DNA of 5,245 nt from an uncultured Planctomycetaceae bacterium (GCA_945957305.1 CAMFLN010000309.1:1-5245), one strand, 5' to 3'; counted from the stretch's first letter, positions 1-5,245 are shown. Numbers and translations are program-made. The notes: a model not told the origin generated them from the sequence alone.

Positions 1-380
1 GCATTACCGTTCACGGCCACATTGCCAGTGATCGAGGGCGTGTTCCAATTGACGTTGCCGCCAACCAACAGGCCGCCGTGCAGAGTGTTGTACTGATTCG
101 TGAGATTGCCGCCGACAATCAGGTTGTACGAGTTGCCTGGCGATTGCGTGCCGACAGTCCAGCCGCTGCCATTGAGAGTAAAGTTCGCGTCACCGCCGAC
201 GGCCACGCGTCCTTCGGTATCGCTATTACTTTGCGTATTATTGCCGAAGACAAAGACGTTGAAGTCCGCGGCTGGTCCGAGAGCAAGAGGCCCTGCCCAG
301 GCGATAGAACCGCTCTCGGCGCAGCTGGCCAGGACCACGAGTAATAAAACAATGCGGGCGCACACTCTTCGCAGATTCAC
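1..380 (-). CDS. Choice-of-anchor A family exported protein, N-terminal part (C-terminus beyond window)
   Basis: Read on the minus strand from a GTG at 378-380, the frame stays open to the window edge (126 full codons). The start is supported by a GGAG seven bases upstream; no ATG lies near in this frame. Residues 1-29 form a signal peptide: basic n-region (R4, R5, R9), hydrophobic core about 10-19, and an AWA|G type I cleavage site at 29/30. LASC at 17-20 also fits a lipobox, so lipoprotein processing is possible. From residue 34, LGPAADFNVFVFG followed by DTEGRVAVGGDANF (54-67) matches the opening of the choice-of-anchor A domain. Gly/Asn-rich repeats follow (LIVGGNL 87-93, LLVGGNV 104-110, NVAVNGN 120-126) about 17 residues apart, suggesting stacked beta-strands. 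Members of this family are exported and carry varied C-terminal anchors (for example PEP-CTERM). Here the anchor is not visible, and the molecular function of the domain is unknown. Confidence 0.85.
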   Translation of the reverse strand, partial: MNLRRVCARIVLLLVVLASCAESGSIAWAGPLALGPAADFNVFVFGNNTQSNSDTEGRVAVGGDANFTLNGSGWTVGTQSPGNSYNLIVGGNLTNQYNTLHGGLLVGGNVNWNTPSITGNVAVNGN

Positions 381-387
381 GGGCGTT

Positions 388-391
388 CTCC
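388..391 (-). promoter_or_regulatory. Ribosome binding site (GGAG) fixing the GTG start of the choice-of-anchor gene
   Basis: On the minus strand GGAG lies seven bases before the GTG at 380, which is ideal spacing. The frame upstream of the GTG has no stop for a while and contains TTG codons, so this site is what decides the start. Confidence 0.65.
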
Positions 392-460
392 GTTCCGTCG
401 TTAACAAGCACAAACAACAGCCGCGCACTGCGTGCTCCTTTCAGCTCGCCGTATCGCGAC

Positions 461-484
461 CGGGAGCCAGCCTCATGGCTCCTG
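461..484 (-). promoter_or_regulatory. Candidate leader hairpin upstream of the choice-of-anchor gene
   Basis: GGAGCCA (463-469) and TGGCTCC (476-482) form a perfect seven-pair stem around a six-base loop. The hairpin lies about 80 bases upstream of the GTG start. The bases between (minus strand) include a GCT-GAAAGG-AGC mini-hairpin and a second AAGGAG-like motif about 50 bases before the start. It could be a structured 5' leader, or a factor-binding palindrome. No T-run follows on either strand, so a terminator is unlikely. I could not match it to a known riboswitch class. Confidence 0.3.
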
Positions 485-759
485 TAATCACACTATCCAG
501 CTTGACGTGGCCTGGCCGATTCGACGACCCCCTCGCGCGGGTCGCATGCATCCACCTGCTCAACTTTGCACGCGAGAAAAACCTTACACCTCAATCATTC
601 GCGCCAGATGGTATTACCCTAACTCGGGCTGAGGTTTCGGTTCTACGCGACGTTCCGGCGGTTTGTTTAGCCGACATTCTTGTCGTAATAGCCAGTTCAC
701 TCGCCACGTTTAGATTTATCGAGATTCCGCGGCCTGTGCAGCGCCGTTGGCGCAGTGAA

Positions 760-804
760 TGCGCACTGAAAAAAGAAAAGCCAAATCACCGGTTGCAGTG
801 CGCA
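760..804. repeat. Nine-base inverted repeat with A-rich loop
   Basis: TGCGCACTG (760-768) is the exact reverse complement of CAGTGCGCA (796-804). The 27-base loop holds the run AAAAAAGAAAAG. Part of the left arm (GCGCACTG) also occurs at 423-430. The repeat competes with the alternative stem at 789-813, so this stretch could fold in two ways. Confidence 0.4.
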
Positions 805-813
805 GCGTACCGG
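768..813 (-). terminator. Weak candidate terminator for the phosphorylase transcript
   Basis: On the minus strand CCGGT (813-809) pairs with ACCGG (793-789), and is followed within ten bases by a T-rich tail ending in CTTTTCTTTTTTC. The stem is only five pairs with a 15-base loop, and the site is about 220 bases past the phosphorylase stop codon. The orientation is right but the stem is poor. The larger palindrome at 883-986 is an alternative transcript end. Confidence 0.22.
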
Positions 814-862
814 CAATAAAGACGTGCAACGCTGCTCAGAAATTTCAGTCAAGCGCCGCATA

Positions 863-883
863 CAGCAGCAGCAGAAGAAGAAG
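863..883. repeat. Short triplet repeat (CAG)4(AAG)3
   Basis: Four perfect CAG units (863-874) run directly into three AAG units (875-883), and the last base is shared with the left arm of the palindrome at 883-986. It is probably a slippage-prone microsatellite. Read in frame it would encode Cys or Gln runs, but no supported gene covers it. Confidence 0.6.
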
Positions 884-986
884 ATCACGAAAGCCCGAAA
901 GCACGAAAGATGCCATGACGAGCGGCTGAGCGGTAATGGTCACCCGACGGTGGAATCAATACCGTCATTTTCGTGCTTTCGTGATC
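883..986. repeat. Imperfect long palindrome with CGAAAGCx tandem octamers in one arm
   Basis: GATCACGAAAGC (883-894) is the exact reverse complement of GCTTTCGTGATC (975-986). After an eight-base bulge (895-902), ACGAAA (903-908) pairs with TTTCGT (969-974). After a six-base bulge (909-914), ATGACG (915-920) pairs with CGTCAT (963-968). That makes 24 pairs in three blocks. The left arm is built of three tandem octamers: CGAAAGCC (888-895), CGAAAGCA (896-903) and CGAAAGAT (904-911). The first bulge is therefore exactly one extra octamer, consistent with slippage in one arm. It sits about 50 bases downstream of the phosphorylase stop codon. It could end or stabilise that transcript, or be a copy of a dispersed intergenic element (MITE- or REP-like). 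No target-site duplication is evident. Confidence 0.6.
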
Positions 987-1036
987 AGGACTGTGAATTG
1001 CGCAGCAGCGCACATCGATCACTGAGAACGTCGTTG

Positions 1037-3703
1037 CTAGCGGACGTTGCTGGACGTGCCACCGGCGGCCGGGATGTAGCACTTTTCGACATAGTCGCGC
1101 ACCATCCGGTCAGCATTAAACCGCCAGCCCAGGGTGCGGATCGCTGTCTTCATGCGAGCGATCCAAGAGATCGGCAGGCCGTCGCGATCGCGGTCGTAGA
1201 AGAGCGGGATCACCTCTTCTTCCAGCGTGCGGTAGAGCGAATCAGCATCGACGCGATCGTGGACGTCGGTCAGCACGTGTGTATCGCCGCAGCCGACGGA
1301 AAAGCCGTTGCTGCCGTCGTAGGCTTCAGCCCACCAGCCGTCGAGTACCGAAAAGTTCAGCCCGCCGTTGAGGACGACTTTCATCCCGCTGGTGCCCGAC
1401 GCTTCCAGCGGGCGCCGCGGCGTATTGAGCCACAGGTCGACCCCTTGCACCAAGTGCTCGCCCACGTTGATGTCATAATCCTCGACGAACATGATCTTGC
1501 CGAAGAATTGTGGATTGCGCGTGAAGCGCGCGATCTCCTGCAGAATTTCCTTGCCGGGCAAGTCGCGCGGATGGGCCTTGCCGGCGAAGATGATTTGCAC
1601 GGGAAGCTGCGGATCGTTTATCAAATCCGCAATCTTCTCCAAGTCCTGGAACAACAAATTGGCGCGCTTGTACGTGGCAAAGCGGCGGGCAAAACCGATC
1701 GTCAAGGCATCTGGCCGTAACGCGCGCCCCAGGCGAGCGACGATCTCGCGCGGCTCGCCCCGCTCTTCGGCCTGCCGCATAGCGCGTGCCCGCACAAAGC
1801 TGATCAATTCCGATTTCAGGACCTGATGAGTTTCCCACAGCTCGCCGTTGTCGATTGCGCCGATCTTTTCCCACAGCGCGGGATCGCTGGAGCGGCGAAT
1901 CCAATCTGGTCCCAAATGCCGGTCGAACAATTGACGCATTTGCGGCGCCAGCCAGCTGGGCACGTGAATGCCGTTGGTAATGTGGTCGATCGGCACTTCA
2001 TCTTCGGTGCGGCCTGGGTACAGACATTGCCACATGGCGCGGCTCACATCGCCATGCAGCGAGGCCACGGCGTTAGCCCGCCGCGAATTCTTCAGAGCCA
2101 ACACCGTCATGCAAAATTCTTCATCGCTACTGTCAACATTGACACGTCCTTGTGCCATCAAGCTCTCGAACGACAGGCCCAATCCGTCACGCAGCGGGCC
2201 GAGATGCTCTTCGATTAGCGCATCCGAGAAGCGATCATGGCCGGCCGGCACTGGCGTGTGAGTCGTAAAGACGACCTGCCGGGCCACCCGCCGCCGGGAC
2301 TCGTCGAAGCTGATTCCTTCGCGTTGCATCCGCTGACGAATCATTTCCAAACAGGCGAATGCACTATGCCCCTCGTTCAAATGCAGAACGCCTGGGACAA
2401 TCCCCAGGGCTTCGAGCACACGCACGCCGCCCACGCCTAAGAGCAACTCCTGCCGGATGCGCACGCGGGTATCACCCCCGTAGAGCCGTGCGGTCAGGTC
2501 GCGATCCTCCGGCGCGTTTCCTTCTACGTCCGAGTCGAGCAGATACAAGATGTTGCGCCCCACCGCCACCCGCCAGACGCGGGCGTACAGCAAGCCTGTG
2601 CGCGTCTCGAGAGTGATCGTAATGGGACGCTGATCGCGTCCGAGGGCCAACTCCATGGGCAGTTTCTTGACGTCGACTTCCAGGTAGTCTTCGCTCTGCC
2701 ACCCTTCGGCCGTCAAGCGTTGGCGGAAATAGCCCTGGTCATAAAACAGGCCCATTCCCACCAGGGGCACGCCCAGATCGCTCTCGCTTTTGAAATGTTC
2801 GCCGGCCAAAATGACCAGGCCGCCCGAATAAATCGGCAACGATTCGTGCAGGCCGAACTCGGCCGAGAAATAAACCACCGGTCGCGCCCGCAAGACGCCC
2901 GTGTGGCCCGCGCCCCAGGTGTCATCCGCTTTGAGGTATTCTTGCATGCGGCGATAGGTGTAATTGAGCGTGCTGTGCAACATGTGCTTGCGCAAGCGCT
3001 CTTCGAGCTGGTCCATCGAGATTTCGCTCAGCAGCGCGATCGGATTGTGCGCCAACTCGTGCCAGCGCACCGGATCGAGCTCGCGAAACAACGATTCCGC
3101 TACCGGGTCCCAACTCCACCACAGGTTGCGCGCGAGTGCCCAGATCCGCTCGTAGGCCGGCGCGATGAATTGTTCGAGATTGCGGGCCTCGCTGACAATC
3201 GGCGCCACTTGGTTAGCGGCCTCGATCATCATCGCCGTTTCATCGCGCGAAAAAGTCCGCGCCTCGCGCGTTTGCACGACCAGCACGCCTTGGATCACAC
3301 CCTGATCCAGCAGCGGCACGCCCAGAAACGACCGATAGGGCTCCTCGCCCGCCTCGGCAAAATATTTGAAGCGTGGATGACGGGGTGCGTCGTCCACCAC
3401 GATCGGCCGCAGCTGTTCGGCCGCGAGCCCGGTGAGCCCCTCGCTCAGCTTCATCGACACGCGTCCCACGCTTTCGGGACGCAGACCGACGGTGGCGGCC
3501 AAGACCAGGTTCGCCCGGTCCGGCTTGATCAGATAAATCGAGCAGACGTCAGTGCGAAAGTGTCGCTGGATCAGTTGCACGACGTTCGTCAACGTGCCGG
3601 CCGGGTCGGCCGCCTCGGCAACCAATTGCGCGATGGCATCGAGAGTCAACGGATCCGAAATCGTTGGTGTTGATTGCACGGCAGGATCTTCGAGCAGGCT
3701 CAT
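1037..3703 (-). CDS. glgP: GAF-domain alpha-glucan phosphorylase (GT35, DUF3417 type)
   Basis: This is a cytoplasmic enzyme that splits terminal alpha-1,4 glucosyl units of glycogen or maltodextrin with phosphate to give glucose-1-phosphate. The ATG at 3703 is preferred because GGGGGGA lies six bases before it and family-like sequence begins soon after. An in-frame ATG at 3814 would add 37 residues of unrelated sequence. Domains of the 888 residues: GAF about 18-172, with HPRFKYFAEAGEEPYRSFLGVP (split here as 109-120 and 121-130) closely resembling PtsP; DUF3417 about 178-275 (ARNLWWSWDP at 191-200); then the GT35 core. Active-site landmarks are HLNEGHSAF (441-449), THTPVPAGHD (481-490), TNGIHVPSW (576-584), the phosphate-contacting pair R674/K679 in RRFATYKR, and the pyridoxal-phosphate lysine K775 in EASGTSGMK. 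All are intact. The glycine loop reads SGGLVILAG, with Val at 297 where Gly is usual. The GAF fusion is the oddity and suggests ligand control of activity. Confidence 0.95.
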   Translation of the reverse strand: MSLLEDPAVQSTPTISDPLTLDAIAQLVAEAADPAGTLTNVVQLIQRHFRTDVCSIYLIKPDRANLVLAATVGLRPESVGRVSMKLSEGLTGLAAEQLRPIVVDDAPRHPRFKYFAEAGEEPYRSFLGVPLLDQGVIQGVLVVQTREARTFSRDETAMMIEAANQVAPIVSEARNLEQFIAPAYERIWALARNLWWSWDPVAESLFRELDPVRWHELAHNPIALLSEISMDQLEERLRKHMLHSTLNYTYRRMQEYLKADDTWGAGHTGVLRARPVVYFSAEFGLHESLPIYSGGLVILAGEHFKSESDLGVPLVGMGLFYDQGYFRQRLTAEGWQSEDYLEVDVKKLPMELALGRDQRPITITLETRTGLLYARVWRVAVGRNILYLLDSDVEGNAPEDRDLTARLYGGDTRVRIRQELLLGVGGVRVLEALGIVPGVLHLNEGHSAFACLEMIRQRMQREGISFDESRRRVARQVVFTTHTPVPAGHDRFSDALIEEHLGPLRDGLGLSFESLMAQGRVNVDSSDEEFCMTVLALKNSRRANAVASLHGDVSRAMWQCLYPGRTEDEVPIDHITNGIHVPSWLAPQMRQLFDRHLGPDWIRRSSDPALWEKIGAIDNGELWETHQVLKSELISFVRARAMRQAEERGEPREIVARLGRALRPDALTIGFARRFATYKRANLLFQDLEKIADLINDPQLPVQIIFAGKAHPRDLPGKEILQEIARFTRNPQFFGKIMFVEDYDINVGEHLVQGVDLWLNTPRRPLEASGTSGMKVVLNGGLNFSVLDGWWAEAYDGSNGFSVGCGDTHVLTDVHDRVDADSLYRTLEEEVIPLFYDRDRDGLPISWIARMKTAIRTLGWRFNADRMVRDYVEKCYIPAAGGTSSNVR

Positions 3704-3709
3704 CGGTGG

Positions 3710-3716
3710 TCCCCCC
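3710..3716 (-). promoter_or_regulatory. glgP: G-rich ribosome binding site choosing the start at 3703
   Basis: On the minus strand GGGGGGA is followed by six bases and then ATG. It is a plausible though G-heavy Shine-Dalgarno. The alternative ATGs at 3814 and 3802 have no better site and add residues unlike the protein family. Confidence 0.5.
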
Positions 3717-3880
3717 ACAGGACAATAAGGGGCGGGCGGGCACAATGATTCGTTCCGACCCCTACGAATAGCGGCATCAGGTGCGTTCCGCTTCAGGCAC
3801 ATTACATGCCGCAAATCAGTTTCCTCCGCGAATCTACGCTACGCGCAACCTCGCTCAGCTCGCCTAAAGTCAATCAGCTA

Positions 3881-3901
3881 GGGAACAAGCAGCTGTTTCC
3901 C
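3881..3901. promoter_or_regulatory. Operator-like imperfect inverted repeat in the divergent promoter region
   Basis: GGGAACA (3881-3887) mirrors TGTTTCCC (3894-3901), with one extra T in the right arm and six bases between. The right half overlaps the palindrome CAGCTG. It lies about 180 bases from the phosphorylase start and 320 from the phosphofructokinase start, so it could serve either gene as a regulator site. This is based on symmetry alone. Confidence 0.22.
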
Positions 3902-4163
3902 GCACTCGGGCCGAGACGACGGGACGCTCCTTGTTTCCTCCTCCTTCCGCCTCGCGACACCGGGACTGCCACTGCCATAGGCAGCGATCGCACAAATCTT
4001 CATCCCTCGAACGTTTGCGAGCGCCGTTACAGTTTGCCAACAGGTGCTGATGCGCTGCTCGCAATCGGGTTAAACCGCCGGCGCGCGTGCGACTTCGACC
4101 TGAAAGCCACTTCGCCCGTGGCCCCGGAGCGGGTTGGTACACCCTTTGCTAGGAACGAGTGAG

Positions 4164-4188
4164 AATCAATAAAGGCCCCTCTGGGGCC
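4164..4188 (-). terminator. Terminator-like hairpin pointing away from phosphofructokinase
   Basis: GGCCCC (4174-4179) and GGGGCC (4183-4188) form a perfect six-pair GC stem with a three-base loop. On the minus strand it is followed by TTTATTGATT, giving intrinsic-terminator form in that direction only. No minus-strand gene ends here, so it may block antisense transcripts leaving the phosphofructokinase gene. Alternatively it may act as a 5' leader hairpin, 33 bases before the ATG at 4221, in the plus-strand mRNA. Confidence 0.4.
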
Positions 4189-4220
4189 ACTGACTCGCCG
4201 CTGCTTCTGACAGACAACGC

Positions 4221-5245
4221 ATGAAACGAATCGGCATTTTGACTGCGGGCGGGGATACGCCGGCCCTCAACGCCACCATGTACGGGGCCGTGGTGCGCGC
4301 GAATCAATGCAAGGTCGAGGTCCTGGGATTTATTAAGGGCTTTAGCAGCCTGTTCAATCCGCGCGTACCCCATCTCAGGCTCAATCCGCTTTTCACTTCG
4401 ATCCCTGAGTTAAACCCCACCTACGGCGGGACGATCGTCGGCGCGTCGCGCGATTATGTCGATCCTCGCGATCGCGGCACCATCGAAGAGATCGCCGATC
4501 GCATGAAGCGATTGGGGGTCGAGGGGCTCATCTGCATCGGCGGCGACGGGACGCTCAGCGGCATGCAGGTCTTGTCGGATTACTTTCCCACAGTGCTAGC
4601 GCCGAAGACGATCGATAACGATCTAGGGCTCAACTACCGGCACGAGCCCGATGAATGGCAGCGCGAACCGTGCGAACAGCCCCCCGGATACAAGTATGTT
4701 CGCACTCCGGCACGGGTCCGCTTCGAGCTGGACCACTTGATCAACTACGTCACCCCCGGTTTTGCGACCGCGGTCTATGTATCGGCCTCGGGCGTGCAGC
4801 GAATTCGCACCACGGCCGAAAGCCATCGCCGCATCGCGATCGTCGAAGTCATGGGCCGGCATTCCGGCTATTTGGCGCTGGGCGCCACCTATGGCCAGCC
4901 AGACCTGGTGTTGATCCCCGAGGCTCCGCTGAATATCGATCGGGTGGTGGAGCGCGTCATCGAACTGTACGACCTGCAAAAGAACGTCGTCATTGTCTGC
5001 GCCGAGGGGATCGTTGACGAGAACGGCCACGAACTTGGCGCGGTCCACAACTCGACCGATCCCGCCGGCAACAAAATTCTTAGCGGCGCCGCCGAAGCCC
5101 TGCGCGCTTTGCTGATCGAGCGTTTAGGGGATAGTTACTTCACCTCGAAGCGGCGCAACGAATCGGCGCGGGCTGCGATCTTTACGCGAAAAGTCGGGCA
5201 TACCCAGCGCGGCGGCCGCCCGATCATGTTCGATTCGTTCTACGC
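4221..5245 (+). CDS. pfkA: 6-phosphofructokinase, N-terminal 341 residues (3' end beyond window)
   Basis: The enzyme phosphorylates fructose-6-phosphate to fructose-1,6-bisphosphate, the committing step of glycolysis, in the cytoplasm. The ATG at 4221 is the only ATG after an in-frame TGA at 4191, and the protein opens directly with MKRIGILTAGGDTPALN as in the family; there is no clear Shine-Dalgarno. Motifs: GGDTPALN (10-17), GGTIVGASR (69-77), GGDGT (107-111), the catalytic PKTIDND (128-134, base D132), MGRHSGY (211-217), E262 in the sugar-phosphate site, and VGHTQRGG (325-332). G110 matches E. coli Gly104 (ATP type), while K129 matches E. coli Gly124, a Lys typical of PPi enzymes and of some ATP enzymes. 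ATP use is more likely, but PPi is not excluded. Compared with E. coli PfkA there are 37 extra residues between D134 and G180, and about 30 more between E262 and the GHTQRGG motif, so the full protein should exceed 400 residues. Confidence 0.94.
   Translation, partial: MKRIGILTAGGDTPALNATMYGAVVRANQCKVEVLGFIKGFSSLFNPRVPHLRLNPLFTSIPELNPTYGGTIVGASRDYVDPRDRGTIEEIADRMKRLGVEGLICIGGDGTLSGMQVLSDYFPTVLAPKTIDNDLGLNYRHEPDEWQREPCEQPPGYKYVRTPARVRFELDHLINYVTPGFATAVYVSASGVQRIRTTAESHRRIAIVEVMGRHSGYLALGATYGQPDLVLIPEAPLNIDRVVERVIELYDLQKNVVIVCAEGIVDENGHELGAVHNSTDPAGNKILSGAAEALRALLIERLGDSYFTSKRRNESARAAIFTRKVGHTQRGGRPIMFDSFY

Larger units (their letters stand above)
381..1036. other. Intergenic region of about 650 bases with no convincing gene
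   Basis: This gap separates the 3' end of the phosphorylase gene from the 5' end of the choice-of-anchor gene, both on the minus strand. Open frames on either strand here give low-complexity or family-less peptides, including one starting within the triplet repeat that encodes a Cys run. I see hairpins at 461-484, 525-544 (six-pair stem, CGACCC/GGGTCG) and 741-753 (five-pair stem, GCGCC/GGCGC), plus the repeats listed separately. The left part must contain the promoter and leader of the choice-of-anchor gene, and the right part the 3' end of the phosphorylase transcript. I could not identify convincing -35/-10 elements. Confidence 0.6.
3704..4220. other. Divergent intergenic region between phosphorylase and phosphofructokinase
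   Basis: These 517 bases lie between the two divergent start codons and must hold the 5' signals of both genes. A plus-strand open frame of 118 codons (3806-4162) and a minus-strand one of 90 codons have no recognisable family, no good ribosome site and Arg/Pro/Leu-rich composition, so I treat them as chance. Structure seen: three CAGCT-containing motifs (3855-3860, 3875-3880, 3889-3894), an imperfect palindrome at 3881-3901 and the hairpin at 4174-4188. No promoter matched a sigma-70 consensus well enough to call. Confidence 0.6.

Noticed and set aside
100..819. Plus-strand open frame (239 codons) across the left part
   Set aside because: Its first third is antisense to the choice-of-anchor gene, which has a signal peptide, ribosome site and family motifs. 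The rest runs through hairpin-rich intergenic DNA with no family-like sequence.
883..986. CRISPR array from the CGAAAGCx repeats
   Set aside because: The units are eight bases, directly adjacent with no spacers, and belong to a palindrome arm; no cas gene is present.
824..1720. Plus-strand open frame (298 codons) spanning the palindrome and the phosphorylase 3' end
   Set aside because: Over half of it is antisense to the phosphorylase C-terminus including the pyridoxal-lysine motif. The remainder crosses the triplet repeat and palindrome, and it shows no domain.
2720..3673. Long plus-strand open frame (317 codons) antisense to the phosphorylase
   Set aside because: It mirrors the GAF and early catalytic region of a clearly coding minus-strand gene. 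The protein has no recognisable family and is rich in His/Arg/Gln, as expected of an antisense frame in GC-rich coding DNA.
3704..3814. Extended phosphorylase N-terminus starting at 3814
   Set aside because: The added 37 residues are Arg/Pro/Cys-rich and unlike the domain that follows. The ATG at 3703 has a well-placed G-rich ribosome site.
3806..4162. Plus-strand open frame of 118 codons in the divergent region
   Set aside because: There is no ribosome site, no domain, and an Arg/Pro/Leu-rich composition typical of chance frames. It covers the region that must hold both promoters.
4146..4173. Possible sigma-70 promoter for phosphofructokinase (TTGCTA, then AATAAA after 16 bases)
   Set aside because: The -10 match is poor and the -35 match is partial. 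The implied start would fall inside the GC hairpin, so the match is no better than chance.
4655..5017. Open frames on both strands inside the phosphofructokinase gene (also 4623-5048 minus)
   Set aside because: They overlap the kinase catalytic and MGR motif region in other frames and show no independent family signal.

Overview
The window reads as a GC-rich bacterial chromosome segment, most likely from a planctomycete or a close relative of the PVC group. This rests on three things. There is a secreted 'choice-of-anchor A' protein of the kind often tied to PEP-CTERM/exosortase sorting. There are long, structured intergenic gaps. The genes are solitary and loosely spaced, and the phosphofructokinase start has no clear Shine-Dalgarno. 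The assignment is an inference from gene content, not from a marker gene.

Layout: (1) 1-380, minus strand: the N-terminal part of an exported choice-of-anchor A family protein, whose C-terminus lies outside the window. (2) 381-1036: about 650 bases without a convincing gene, holding several inverted repeats, a short triplet repeat and a roughly 100-base imperfect palindrome with arms built of CGAAAGCx octamers. (3) 1037-3703, minus strand: a complete 888-residue alpha-glucan (glycogen/maltodextrin) phosphorylase of the DUF3417-containing GT35 type. It carries an extra N-terminal GAF domain that looks like the sensor domain of PtsP (enzyme I-Ntr). (4) 3704-4220: a 517-base divergent intergenic region with an operator-like imperfect inverted repeat and a strong hairpin just before the next gene. 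(5) 4221 to the window end, plus strand: the first 341 residues of a 6-phosphofructokinase, with a 37-residue insertion after the catalytic TIDND motif and a Gly/Lys specificity pair that mixes ATP-type and PPi-type features.

How the genes fit together: the phosphorylase releases glucose-1-phosphate from storage glucan. After conversion to glucose-6-phosphate and fructose-6-phosphate, the phosphofructokinase commits that carbon to glycolysis. The two genes are divergently arranged around one intergenic region and could be co-regulated, though no promoter could be called with confidence. The surface protein at the left edge appears unrelated. The point of most interest is the direct fusion of a PtsP-like GAF sensor to glucan phosphorylase, which suggests allosteric control of glycogen breakdown by a small ligand or a nitrogen/PTS-type signal.
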